DNA of 11,748 nt from positions 1 through 11,748 of the forward strand of contig JBQDBK010000027.1 in NCBI GenBank assembly GCA_052090825.1, given 5' to 3'. Origin of the DNA: JBQDBK01 sp052090825 (lineage in GTDB: Bacteria > Bacillota > Clostridia > Tissierellales > Peptoniphilaceae). The notes beneath the pieces were generated by a model, which searched no databases, was not told where the DNA came from, and saw nothing but the letters and a program-made list of their open reading frames with translations. A program made the position numbers and the translations under genes. This document shows, one piece after another, positions 1-8,003 of the stretch (its first letter is position 1; each line of letters starts with the position of its first letter).

Positions 1-750
1 ATCCTGAGGAAAGCTTAATTCAAAAGGTAAAATTTTAGGTAAAGTTAACCAACTTGCTTGACCTATACCAGAAAAATTAACTATTCCCAAAAATATAGAT
101 ACTATGTATCCGACTATAATTCCAACTAAAATTGCCGCTAGTTTTATATATCCTTTTCCATACATATTACATACTAATACAACTAAAAGTGTTATTATTG
201 CAACTGCCCAATATTTAAGATCTCCTTGATTAGGATTTCCCTTTCCACCTGCCATATAGTTTAAAGCTACACTATATAAAGACAAACCTATAGTGAGTAC
301 TACTGTCCCACTTACTATTGGTGGAAAAAATTTACGTATTCTCTTAATATTCATACCAACTAAAAATGCTATAATACCACCAACTAATTGAGCGCCATAA
401 ACAGCTCCAAAGCCATACTTTAAGCCAATTGACGTTAGTACCGGTATATAAGCAAAAGAAACTCCCATAATAGCAGGTAACTTTGCTCCAACCTTTAATA
501 CTGGATATAATTGTAAAAATGTTGCCAAAGCTGCTACAAACATACCTGCCTGAATTACGTAAACAGCTTCCGCTTGTGAAATTTCAAAAGGTGTTCCCTT
601 CAACTGCCCTGCTAATACTATAGATGGTAGGGTATTACCAACTATCATGGCTAGCAAATGCTGTAAAGCTATTGGCAAGCTTCGTGTAAAACCTGGATCA
701 CCATCCAAGTCAAACAAGGAAGTGTTCTTATTTTTTAACTTTTTTTCCAT
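1..750 (-). CDS. NCS2 family nucleobase (xanthine/urate/uracil) permease, N-terminal 250 residues
   Basis: This is the start of an integral membrane nucleobase:cation symporter of the NCS2/NAT family, expected to import a purine or pyrimidine across the cytoplasmic membrane. The ATG at 750-748 follows an AGGAGG (766-761) at good spacing. The frame is open for 250 codons to the window edge, against a usual family length of about 430-460 residues. The translation is a run of hydrophobic helices. It carries family-typical stretches: QHLLAMIVGNTLPS in TM1 (the conserved His is residue 31), LPAIMGVSFAYIPVL near 91-105, FFPPIVSGTVV near 141-151 and TIGLSLYSVALNY near 153-165. The NAT signature of TM10, which helps separate xanthine/urate from uracil carriers, lies outside the window. 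It is the last visible gene of the cluster, 77 bp behind ssnA. Its position makes a purine the likely substrate, but that is inferred from context only. Confidence 0.9.
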   Translation of the reverse strand, partial: MEKKLKNKNTSLFDLDGDPGFTRSLPIALQHLLAMIVGNTLPSIVLAGQLKGTPFEISQAEAVYVIQAGMFVAALATFLQLYPVLKVGAKLPAIMGVSFAYIPVLTSIGLKYGFGAVYGAQLVGGIIAFLVGMNIKRIRKFFPPIVSGTVVLTIGLSLYSVALNYMAGGKGNPNQGDLKYWAVAIITLLVVLVCNMYGKGYIKLAAILVGIIVGYIVSIFLGIVNFSGIGQASWLTLPKILPFELSFPQD

Positions 751-785
751 AATAATGTTTCCTCCTTTTATTGTTTAATAATTTA

Positions 786-818
786 TAAAAAAATTAGAAA
801 TTTAGAAATTTTCTAATT
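786..818 (-). terminator. Possible weak terminator/hairpin between ssnA and the permease
   Basis: Read on the minus strand, a 9-bp AT-rich stem (818-810 with 800-792, AATTAGAAA pairing with TTTCTAATT) is followed by a run of T residues with few interruptions. The stem has only one G-C pair, so it would be unstable. It might cause partial termination before the permease, or it may be chance in AT-rich DNA. Confidence 0.25.
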
Positions 819-827
819 AATTACCCC

Positions 828-2153
828 TTATAACTTAGTCCATATTTTCTCTGCTCTTTCGCGAGATTTTGCATGTATTAATTTTTGATCAACTTTTTGT
901 ATAATCTTATTTCTCATTACAAATTTACCGTTTATTATGGTATCGTTAACTATCTTACCAGTAAATCCAAATAAACTGTGTCCTCCCCAGTTATTTTCAT
1001 TTATTGGCGTTATAGGATCATAGTCTAAAGTTATAATATCTGCATAAGCTCCCTTTTCAATTTTACCAAGACTTCTTTCAAAATATCTTTCCATAATTTT
1101 AGGATTATTTTTAAATTGTAATTCTAAGGATTCCATAAAACCCTTAGTTGGGTCACAAGAATTGTGTGAAAGAAGAATATTAGCTACTTTTAAAGATTCA
1201 AACATATCATTTGTATAAGCATCTGTTCCTAAACCAACTAGTATTCCTTTCTCCAACATTCTTAAAATAGGAGGACAGCCTACTGCATTATTCATGTTTG
1301 ACTCTGGATTAAATACAACTGGAGTATCATTGTGCTTTAATATATCCATTTCTCTTTCATTTATATGGACATTGTGTATTGCTAAGGTATTTTTTGAAAG
1401 TATATCAAAATCTTGTAGACGTTCAACTACTCTTTTGTTGTGTTTATCTAAACACTCCCATTGATCTTCTATCCCTTCTGCTACATGAATATGATAGCCA
1501 TCATATAGACCTTCCATAGCTTCTCTTGACTTATAAAGAGTTTCATCTGATAAAGTAAAAGATGCATGTAATCCAAATAGACCGTGTAGCATATCTCCAC
1601 TACTGTCTTCCTTACAAGCTTTTATCCAATCTATATTTTCTTTTATTTCTTTATCTCTTATTTCTAAACCATCGCGGTCTGAAACTTCATAACACAAAGA
1701 GGCTCTCATTCCAACTTCCTTAGCCGCCTCTCCTAAGGCAAATAAAGATCCTGTAACACTATTTGGTCCTGAATGATGATCTATTACTGTTGTTACTCCA
1801 TTTGTAATAGATTCCATGAACATAGTTAATCCATTTAATTTTACATCTTCTAATGTCAATTGTCTATCTAAAGCCCACCATAAATTTCCTAAAACATTAT
1901 AAAAATTATCTGTTGGCTTTGATACTGACATTCCTCTGGCATAAGTTGAATAGATGTGAGAGTGTGAACATATCATCCCTGGCATTATCACTCTACCTTT
2001 AACATCAACTACTTCTTCATCTGGATATTTTTTCTTTACTTCATCTGAATTTCCAACTTCTTCAATTATATTATTTTTTACTACCACTGCTCCGTTTTCA
2101 TAAAAATTATTATTTTTATCGTTTGTTATTACTTTTCCATTGACTAAAATCAT
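828..2153 (-). CDS. ssnA: Putative aminohydrolase SsnA (metal-dependent amidohydrolase superfamily)
   Basis: This is a 441-residue cytoplasmic metal-dependent hydrolase of the TRZ/ATZ-guanine deaminase-like branch, at the normal full length for SsnA. The active-site pattern is complete: HSH metal ligands at residues 64 and 66 after strand 1, HIHVAEG with metal His 223, HNVH with His 260/263 (catalytic His region), and GLGTDAY with metal Asp 311. The N-terminal strand set and the C-terminal GAYADIITLDYDP segment form the usual beta-sandwich composite domain. The ATG at 2153-2151 follows AAAGGAGAGG at close spacing. In E. coli and gut anaerobes ssnA sits in the ygeW-ygeX-ygeY-ygfK cluster. The family chemistry is deamination or ring hydrolysis of N-heterocycles. 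Action on a purine-derived ring here is inference, and the exact substrate is not shown by the sequence. It lies 56 bp behind ygfK and is probably co-transcribed. Confidence 0.93.
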   Translation of the reverse strand: MILVNGKVITNDKNNNFYENGAVVVKNNIIEEVGNSDEVKKKYPDEEVVDVKGRVIMPGMICSHSHIYSTYARGMSVSKPTDNFYNVLGNLWWALDRQLTLEDVKLNGLTMFMESITNGVTTVIDHHSGPNSVTGSLFALGEAAKEVGMRASLCYEVSDRDGLEIRDKEIKENIDWIKACKEDSSGDMLHGLFGLHASFTLSDETLYKSREAMEGLYDGYHIHVAEGIEDQWECLDKHNKRVVERLQDFDILSKNTLAIHNVHINEREMDILKHNDTPVVFNPESNMNNAVGCPPILRMLEKGILVGLGTDAYTNDMFESLKVANILLSHNSCDPTKGFMESLELQFKNNPKIMERYFERSLGKIEKGAYADIITLDYDPITPINENNWGGHSLFGFTGKIVNDTIINGKFVMRNKIIQKVDQKLIHAKSRERAEKIWTKL

Positions 2154-2178
2154 GTGCCTCTCCTTTAAATAATAAGCA

Positions 2179-2201
2179 AGGGAAATCTTAAAGATTTCCC
2201 T
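2179..2201 (-). other. Intercistronic hairpin between ygfK and ssnA
   Basis: The inverted repeat AGGGAAATC/GATTTCCCT, with a five-base loop, lies between the ygfK stop (2210) and the ssnA ribosome binding site. On the minus strand it is followed by CTTGCTTATTATTT, which is U-rich but interrupted. It could be a leaky terminator or an mRNA processing/stabilising structure. Co-transcription of ssnA with ygfK remains plausible. Confidence 0.5.
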
Positions 2202-2209
2202 CTATTTAA

Positions 2210-5200
2210 TTATTTCACTTTTCCTGTTGGTTCTAAATAGTATGAGTAATCTGTCATTATAGTTTTTATAAAGTTTTCTAAATTATCACTAACCTTACCA
2301 TCTCCCAATTTATGTTCAACTATATTTCCATTTTCCATACGAACCTTAAATATATCTTCTCCAGTTTTTAAGAAACCTACATTAGTTGAATCTTTAAAGT
2401 CAAGTTCTGTCCAAAATACTGTTATTTTATCTTTATAGGGATTTCCTGAATGTGGACAAAATACACCACAGTTTCCACACTCATTACACATTCCATCAAG
2501 ATGAACTATTTGATGGAAATTTTCATATCCTTCAATTTTAATTTCAACATTTGCTCTATTTGGACAAACTTCAGTACAAATTTCACAAATTTGATCACAT
2601 TTTAAGCATCTAGATCCTTCTTTATGCCCTTCTTTTTCTTCTACTAATATTCCACGTTTCTCATAAATTTTTTCAACATTTTCGGCAACTACGAAACGTT
2701 CAAAATCATTATCTAAATTTTCTTTGGATAAGATGTCTAAGGCTACAGTTTTTGCATCTCCCATAGCTTTAACTATAGTTGATGGTCCTTTTCTACAATC
2801 TCCAACAAAATATACATTTTCTATATTAGACTCTAATGATGAAAGTAGTTTTAAATTTCCTCTTTCATCTATATTTATCTTATTTTCTTGGAATGGTTCT
2901 AAATCAACCCTTGCTCCTGTTGCTCCTATTACTGTATCAAATTCTAAATCAAAAATTTCTCCAGTTCCACTTACAGATCTTCTTCCAGATGAATCAAAAT
3001 CTCCAAGCTTCATTTTTTCACAAGTTAATATTTTGCCATCATATTTTATTGGTGCTACTAATTGAAGAATTTCATGTCCCTCTTCTTTAACGTCATTAAC
3101 TTCTTCTTGAGTTGCTGGCATATAGCTTTCTGTTCTTCTATAAACCAATACAGACTTTTCTACTCCTGCTTGACGAGCAGCAAGTCTTGTACAATCCATA
3201 GCAACGTCCCCAGCGCCTATAACAGCAACTTTTTTACCTAAGTCATATCCTCCACCCATTCTTACATTCCATAGGAATTCTAAGGCATCTGTTATCTTGT
3301 CTTGCCCTTCTATTACTGGTGGGCGACCATATTTCCAAGCTCCTGTTGCAACTATAATATAATCAAAGTCTTTTTTTAGATCTTCATATTTTTCTTTTAC
3401 TTCTTTATTAAACTCAAACTTAACACCTTGATTTAAAGCAATCTTATAATCTTTTTCTATTTCAGAATCTGCTATTCTAAATTCAGGGATTATGTGGCTT
3501 ACTATTCCATAAGGTTTAGATAATTTTTCATAAACTGTTACATCTATTCCATTTCTTCTTAAATAAGAAGCTGCTGCAATTCCACCAGGTCCAGCTCCTA
3601 TTACTAAAACTTTACTATCACTTTTTAAATCTACAGCTTTAATTCCATCTACAAATTTTTCTTGAGCATTTTCTGCAGCTATTAATTTCATATCACGAAT
3701 TTGTAGAGTTTTTTCATAATCAACTCTTGTACAATGTTCTTGACAATGATGGGCACATATTTTACCTAAAATTGTAGGTGCAGTATTGTCATTTGCTATT
3801 ACTTTTATAGCCTCATCATACTTTTCTTCTGATACAAGTTTTAAATACTCAGGAATTTGCTGTCCTATTGGACAACCCCCATCCTTACAAGGAGCTTTAA
3901 AACAATCTATTAATGGCAGTTCAGATTGTGTTTTTCTTGATTCTACTTTTTCTCTGTATAATTTATTATTTTTCCAATCTGATATAATTTTATCTCTTAA
4001 TGTTAGAAGTTTTTCTACATTAATTCCCTTGTATTCAGAAGTTAAAATATCTTCTGTAGCTCCTGCTAATTGATTGAACCTTGGATATCCTCCTGGTTTT
4101 AAAATTGTTGTTGCAACTGTTATTGGTTGAATGCCTGTTTCCAATATATCTCTAATATTAAAGGCATCAGCTCCACCTGAGTAGGACATAGGTAATTTCC
4201 CTTCAAATTTTTCAGATAACATAGCAGCCATTGATATTGATAAAGGTAATAAAGAGCGTCCTGACATATACATCTCATCAGAAGGAAGCTCATTTCTCTT
4301 AACATCAACTGGGAAGGTATTTGTTATTTTTAATCCAAAGGCTAATCCATTTTCTTTAGAAACATCTAATAATCTTTGAATCATTACAACTGCATCTTCA
4401 TATTGTAAATCATTTTTAAAATGATGGTCTGTAAATGAAATATAATCATATCCCATTGAATCTAAAGTTTTTCTAGCATAATCATATCCAAGCATTGTAG
4501 GGTTACATTTAATAAAAGTATTCATATTCTTCTCTTTCATTAAATAACTAGCAATTGCTTCTATTTCATGCGCTGGGCAACCATGTAGAGTTGAAAGAGT
4601 TATATCCTTACAAATAATTGGACTTATTTTATCCAAATCTTCCTTTTTAAAATTCTCAAATTTATCTAAGTTATTTTCTAAATATTTTTTACACTCTTTG
4701 AAAATTGGAGTATCTTCTGCATTTTTTAATCCTTCAATATAATTATCAATTTTTTCGGATTTTATACCTTCTAGGTCATAACCAACAGACATATTATAAG
4801 CAAAATCTTTCTTAGCAGAAATCCCAAATTCTTTAGCTAATACTTGAATTGCAAAATAAGCTTTTGTATATTCTTCAAAAGCTTGATTTACTGTCAATTC
4901 AGTTGACCACTCACAATTATAGCATTCATCTTCTGCATTTATGCAAGGTCTTGCTACTGCCTTTTGTATATCCTCTCCATCTAACTTTTGAACAGTTTTA
5001 ACTTCAATAAATCTAGCTCCTGTTAAGTAAGATGCTATTATATTTTGAGTTAATTGTGAATGCGGTCCTGCAGCAGGACCAACCGCAGATGAAATTTCAT
5101 CCCCAAAAATTGTTTTTAAAAATTTCCCAGATTTATTTCGATAAAATTTATCCTTATGTATCCCGAAAACGCTACCACAATTTTCATATTCAGTTAAACT

Positions 5201-5248
5201 CCACTCAATAATTTCTTTAAATGGTATTGGTCTCATAAATTCACTCAT
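2210..5248 (-). CDS. ygfK: YgfK: TIM-barrel/GltD-like flavin oxidoreductase with ferredoxin domain (annotated as putative selenate reductase subunit)
   Basis: This is a full-length, 1012-residue, cytoplasmic multi-domain redox protein. Residues about 1-430 form a dihydroorotate-dehydrogenase-like TIM barrel (SYSGGADAFN at 355-364 resembles the FMN-phosphate loop) and include a small cysteine group at 102, 109 and 112. Residues about 445-845 form a glutamate-synthase-small-subunit-like module. It has iron-sulfur cysteines at 454, 459, 498, 502 and 506, the FAD motif VIGAGPGGIAAASYL near 549, the NAD(P) motif VIGAGDVAMD near 676, and VYFVGDCRKGPST near 812. Residues about 881-931 carry two 4Fe-4S cysteine sets (CLKCDQICEICTEVCP and CNECGNCGVFCP). 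The same three modules occur in another order in dihydropyrimidine dehydrogenase (PreT/PreA). This suggests NAD(P)H-driven reduction of an N-heterocycle, which I infer; the old selenate reductase name is weakly grounded. The start is preceded by AGGGGGT rather than a full AGGAGG. Confidence 0.93.
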   Translation of the reverse strand: MSEFMRPIPFKEIIEWSLTEYENCGSVFGIHKDKFYRNKSGKFLKTIFGDEISSAVGPAAGPHSQLTQNIIASYLTGARFIEVKTVQKLDGEDIQKAVARPCINAEDECYNCEWSTELTVNQAFEEYTKAYFAIQVLAKEFGISAKKDFAYNMSVGYDLEGIKSEKIDNYIEGLKNAEDTPIFKECKKYLENNLDKFENFKKEDLDKISPIICKDITLSTLHGCPAHEIEAIASYLMKEKNMNTFIKCNPTMLGYDYARKTLDSMGYDYISFTDHHFKNDLQYEDAVVMIQRLLDVSKENGLAFGLKITNTFPVDVKRNELPSDEMYMSGRSLLPLSISMAAMLSEKFEGKLPMSYSGGADAFNIRDILETGIQPITVATTILKPGGYPRFNQLAGATEDILTSEYKGINVEKLLTLRDKIISDWKNNKLYREKVESRKTQSELPLIDCFKAPCKDGGCPIGQQIPEYLKLVSEEKYDEAIKVIANDNTAPTILGKICAHHCQEHCTRVDYEKTLQIRDMKLIAAENAQEKFVDGIKAVDLKSDSKVLVIGAGPGGIAAASYLRRNGIDVTVYEKLSKPYGIVSHIIPEFRIADSEIEKDYKIALNQGVKFEFNKEVKEKYEDLKKDFDYIIVATGAWKYGRPPVIEGQDKITDALEFLWNVRMGGGYDLGKKVAVIGAGDVAMDCTRLAARQAGVEKSVLVYRRTESYMPATQEEVNDVKEEGHEILQLVAPIKYDGKILTCEKMKLGDFDSSGRRSVSGTGEIFDLEFDTVIGATGARVDLEPFQENKINIDERGNLKLLSSLESNIENVYFVGDCRKGPSTIVKAMGDAKTVALDILSKENLDNDFERFVVAENVEKIYEKRGILVEEKEGHKEGSRCLKCDQICEICTEVCPNRANVEIKIEGYENFHQIVHLDGMCNECGNCGVFCPHSGNPYKDKITVFWTELDFKDSTNVGFLKTGEDIFKVRMENGNIVEHKLGDGKVSDNLENFIKTIMTDYSYYLEPTGKVK

Positions 5249-5393
5249 TTATTACTACCCCCTATTATTTTAATATTAAAATTTTCTTCTTTCCCAAATT
5301 AATCTTTAGATTTATATATTATACAATATATTCCTTTTAAATAATATATTTTTTACCAAAGGAAACTTAAATAAGTTTCCTTTGGTAAATATA
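5249..5393 (-). other. Intergenic spacer with a strong hairpin between ygeY and ygfK
   Basis: A perfect 17-bp stem with an AAAT loop (5352-5368 pairs with 5373-5389; core ACCAAAGGAAACTT/AAGTTTCCTTTGGT) starts 4 bases behind the ygeY stop. It can be lengthened by a further AT stretch past a 3-base bulge. On the minus strand the stem is followed by AAAAAATATATTATTT, so the immediate T-tract of an intrinsic terminator is missing. Further down a TATAAT (5323-5318) could serve as a -10 box for a separate ygfK start, but no clear -35 is visible. The structure may set the relative expression of ygeX-W-Y and ygfK-ssnA by RNA processing or partial termination. Confidence 0.55.
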
Positions 5394-6713
5394 TTATTTT
5401 GTATATTCTAAAGGTAAAACAGCATAAGTTGCTGCACAAGTTACTAAATCTTGTTTGAAAGTAATTTCATTAGGTGCGTGAGCTTGATCCTCTGCTCCTG
5501 GACCAAATCCAATTACTGGAATATTATGGCGTCCCATAATAGCAACACCATTTGTTGAGAAAGTCCATTTGTCTGTTAAAGGACGTGCAGCACGTTTTTC
5601 TTCTTCTTTTTTAACAGCAGGAGATATTCTCTTATCTCCATATAAGCCTTTATAAGCTCTTTCTAATGCTTTTGTCACTTTATGATCTTCTGGAATTACC
5701 CAAGTTGGAAAATAACATTCTTGTTCATAGGATAATCCTGTCCAAGAAGGCCTTGAGTAATTATACATTGTTACTTTTGCATTATGTTTTTTACAAGCTG
5801 GTAAGTCTTCAATTTCTTTTATACATGATTCCCAAGTTTCCCCAGCAGTCATACGTCTGTCAAGAGATATAGAACATGAATCTGCTACAGCACATCTTGA
5901 TGGCGATGTAAAGAAGATTTGAGAAGTTGTAACTGTTCCTCTTCCAAGAAAATTGGCTTCTTTATATTCTTTATTGTATTTTTCATCTAACATTTTTACT
6001 AGACCTTTGATTTCTACTGAATCATCAGCTGGATTTTCGTTTAAAGCTTCAACTTCTTTTAAAATCTCTGCCATTTTATAAATTGCATTGTCACCACGCT
6101 CAGGAGCTGAACCATGACAAGAAACACCTTGTACGTCTACACGAATTTCCATACGTCCTCTTTGTCCTCTGTAAATACCACCATCAGTTGGCTCTGTTGA
6201 TACTACAAATTCAGGTTTTATATTTTCTTGTTCTATCATATATAACCAGCAATTTCCATCACAGTCTTCTTCTTGAACTGTTCCTGTTACTAAAACACGA
6301 AATTTATCATTTAAAAATCCTAAGTCTTTCATTATTTTTGCGCCATATACAGCAGAAACTATACCACCTAATTGGTCTGAACTCCCACGTCCACCAATAA
6401 GTTCTTCATCTTCAAATCCATCATAAGGATCAAATTCCCAATTCTCTATATTTCCTATACCAACAGTATCTATATGAGCATCAAAGGCAATTTGTCTTGC
6501 TCCTGTTCCCATTTCACCTAGAACATTACCTTGTTTATCTATCCAAGCTTTATTAAATCCAACTTTTTCCATTTCTTCCTTAATTCTTTTTGCTTTATCG
6601 CCTTCTTCACATGATTCTCCTTTTAGTTTTATTAAATCACGTAAAAATGTAACCATATCATTTTTATATTCTTGAGCTTGTTCTTTTACTTTATCATAAT
6701 TAATTTCTAACAT
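5394..6713 (-). CDS. ygeY: YgeY: M20-family metallohydrolase (peptidase/deacetylase/ureidohydrolase-like)
   Basis: This is a 439-residue cytoplasmic binuclear metal hydrolase of the M20/ArgE/DapE/allantoate-amidohydrolase clan, at full length. Expected ligands are all present: HID (His 80, Asp 82), GGRGSSDQLGG (bridging Asp 113), QEED (general base Glu 148 and ligand Glu 149), STEPTD (Glu 174) and DQAHAPNE (His 412). The dimerisation domain, roughly residues 180-300, includes GVSCHGSAPERGDNA. The ATG at 6713-6711 follows AGGAGG (6726-6721) with 7 bases between. It sits 71 bp behind ygeW and 145 bp before ygfK. M20 enzymes cleave amide or ureido bonds, and in the urate cluster this one is expected to act on a ureido or carbamoyl derivative of diaminopropionate. 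The precise bond is inference. Older annotations call it a peptidase. Confidence 0.93.
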   Translation of the reverse strand: MLEINYDKVKEQAQEYKNDMVTFLRDLIKLKGESCEEGDKAKRIKEEMEKVGFNKAWIDKQGNVLGEMGTGARQIAFDAHIDTVGIGNIENWEFDPYDGFEDEELIGGRGSSDQLGGIVSAVYGAKIMKDLGFLNDKFRVLVTGTVQEEDCDGNCWLYMIEQENIKPEFVVSTEPTDGGIYRGQRGRMEIRVDVQGVSCHGSAPERGDNAIYKMAEILKEVEALNENPADDSVEIKGLVKMLDEKYNKEYKEANFLGRGTVTTSQIFFTSPSRCAVADSCSISLDRRMTAGETWESCIKEIEDLPACKKHNAKVTMYNYSRPSWTGLSYEQECYFPTWVIPEDHKVTKALERAYKGLYGDKRISPAVKKEEEKRAARPLTDKWTFSTNGVAIMGRHNIPVIGFGPGAEDQAHAPNEITFKQDLVTCAATYAVLPLEYTK

Positions 6714-6784
6714 TAAAATTCCTCCTATATCAATAGCAAAATACGTATTAAATCTAACTTTTATTAAATTATTTTTAAATTTCC

Positions 6785-7981
6785 TTATCTAGCTAATCTA
6801 GCTTTATTTGCATCTAATAATTTTTGTAACATTTCTTCTGGATTTTTAACTTTTTGTAAGAACATCATAGCCGCAATTATATATGGTTTATAACTTGCTT
6901 CTTTATATAGAGGAACACGATATTTATCAAATACACTTGCTTCCACTTCTCCATGCTCACAAGAAACTCCACTTATATCTGCTGGTAGACAGTGCATATA
7001 AAGAGCTTTTCCATCTTTAGTTGTCTTCATTAATTCTTCTGTACAAGTCCAATCCATATGGTTTTTATTTTGCTCAAGAAGCTCTTTTTCTAATTTGTCA
7101 ATTCCTTCTTGGTCTCCCTCTCCATATAGTTTTGTTCTTTCTTCCATTGCTGCAAATGGTGCCCAGCTTTTTGGATAAACTATATCAGCATCTTTGAAAG
7201 CTTCTTCCATAGAATTAGTTTTTGTAAATTTACCACCAAATTTTTCAGCATTAGCTTTAGCTACTTCTTCAACTTCTGGCATTATTTCATATCCTTCTGG
7301 ATGAGCTAATACTACTTCCATTCCAAATCTTGTGAATAATCCTGAAATTCCTTGAGGAACGGAAAGTGGTTTTCCGTAAGAAGGTGAATAAGCCCAAGTC
7401 ATTGCTACTTTTTTACCCTTAAGATTTTCAACTCCACCAAATTCATGAATTACATGAAGCATATCTGCCATAGCTTGTGTTGGGTGGTCAATATCACATT
7501 GTAAGTTAACTAAGGTTGGTCTTTGTTCTAGTATTCCATCTTCATATCCTTCTTTTACATAGTTAGATACATTTTTCATATAAGTATGACCTTTTCCAAT
7601 ATACATATCATCACGAATGCCGATTATATCAGCCATAAATGAAATCATATTTGAAGTTTCTTTTACTGTTTCACCATGAGCTAATTGTGATTTTCCTTCG
7701 TCTAAATCTTGAATTTCTAATCCTAGTAAGTTTGCTGCTGAAGAGAATGAAAATCTTGTTCTAGTAGAATTATCTCTAAATAAAGAAATAGCTAATCCTG
7801 AATCAAATATTTTTGTAGAAATATTATTTTCTCTTAAATATCTTAATGAGTCTGCAACTGTAAATATTGCTTCTAATTCTTCTTGGCTTTTGTCCCAAGT
7901 GTGGAAAAAGTCATCGTTGTATAAGTTTTCGTAATCCAAACCCTCTAATTTTTTTAATAGTTCATTTATTTTTGTATCCAT
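6785..7981 (-). CDS. ygeW: YgeW: knotted carbamoyltransferase
   Basis: This is a 398-residue member of the aspartate/ornithine carbamoyltransferase superfamily. Carbamoyl-phosphate binding is shown by FRDNSTRTRFSFSSA (STRTR at residues 72-76), HPTQ at 166-169 and HCLP at 330-333. The proline-containing stretch AYSPSYGKPLSVPQG (about 197-211) matches the loop region that forms the knot in YgeW and acetyl/succinylornithine carbamoyltransferases. The usual second-substrate signatures of ArgF or PyrB are not obvious. In E. coli the acceptor long remained unknown. In the urate cluster the enzyme is thought to run in the phosphorolytic direction, taking a carbamoyl group from a ureido compound to give carbamoyl phosphate, which can then make ATP through carbamate kinase. 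That role is established knowledge plus inference for this organism. AGGAGG at 7995-7990 sets the start. Only 22 bp separate it from ygeX, which indicates one operon. Confidence 0.95.
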   Translation of the reverse strand: MDTKINELLKKLEGLDYENLYNDDFFHTWDKSQEELEAIFTVADSLRYLRENNISTKIFDSGLAISLFRDNSTRTRFSFSSAANLLGLEIQDLDEGKSQLAHGETVKETSNMISFMADIIGIRDDMYIGKGHTYMKNVSNYVKEGYEDGILEQRPTLVNLQCDIDHPTQAMADMLHVIHEFGGVENLKGKKVAMTWAYSPSYGKPLSVPQGISGLFTRFGMEVVLAHPEGYEIMPEVEEVAKANAEKFGGKFTKTNSMEEAFKDADIVYPKSWAPFAAMEERTKLYGEGDQEGIDKLEKELLEQNKNHMDWTCTEELMKTTKDGKALYMHCLPADISGVSCEHGEVEASVFDKYRVPLYKEASYKPYIIAAMMFLQKVKNPEEMLQKLLDANKARLAR

Positions 7982-8003
7982 TTTTATATCCTCCTAAAAT
8001 TTA

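Noticed and set aside
2724..3090. Plus-strand open frames inside ygfK
   Set aside because: They lie antisense within a gene with clear domain motifs, have no ribosome binding site and show low-complexity composition from AT-rich codons.
5318..5323. TATAAT as a -10 box for a housekeeping promoter of ygfK
   Set aside because: No recognisable -35 at 16-18 bp and the surrounding DNA is almost all A and T, so a chance match is likely. Mentioned only within the spacer entry.
5666..6400. Plus-strand open frames inside ygeY
   Set aside because: Antisense shadows of an intact M20 hydrolase; leucine/histidine-rich translations without any family signature.
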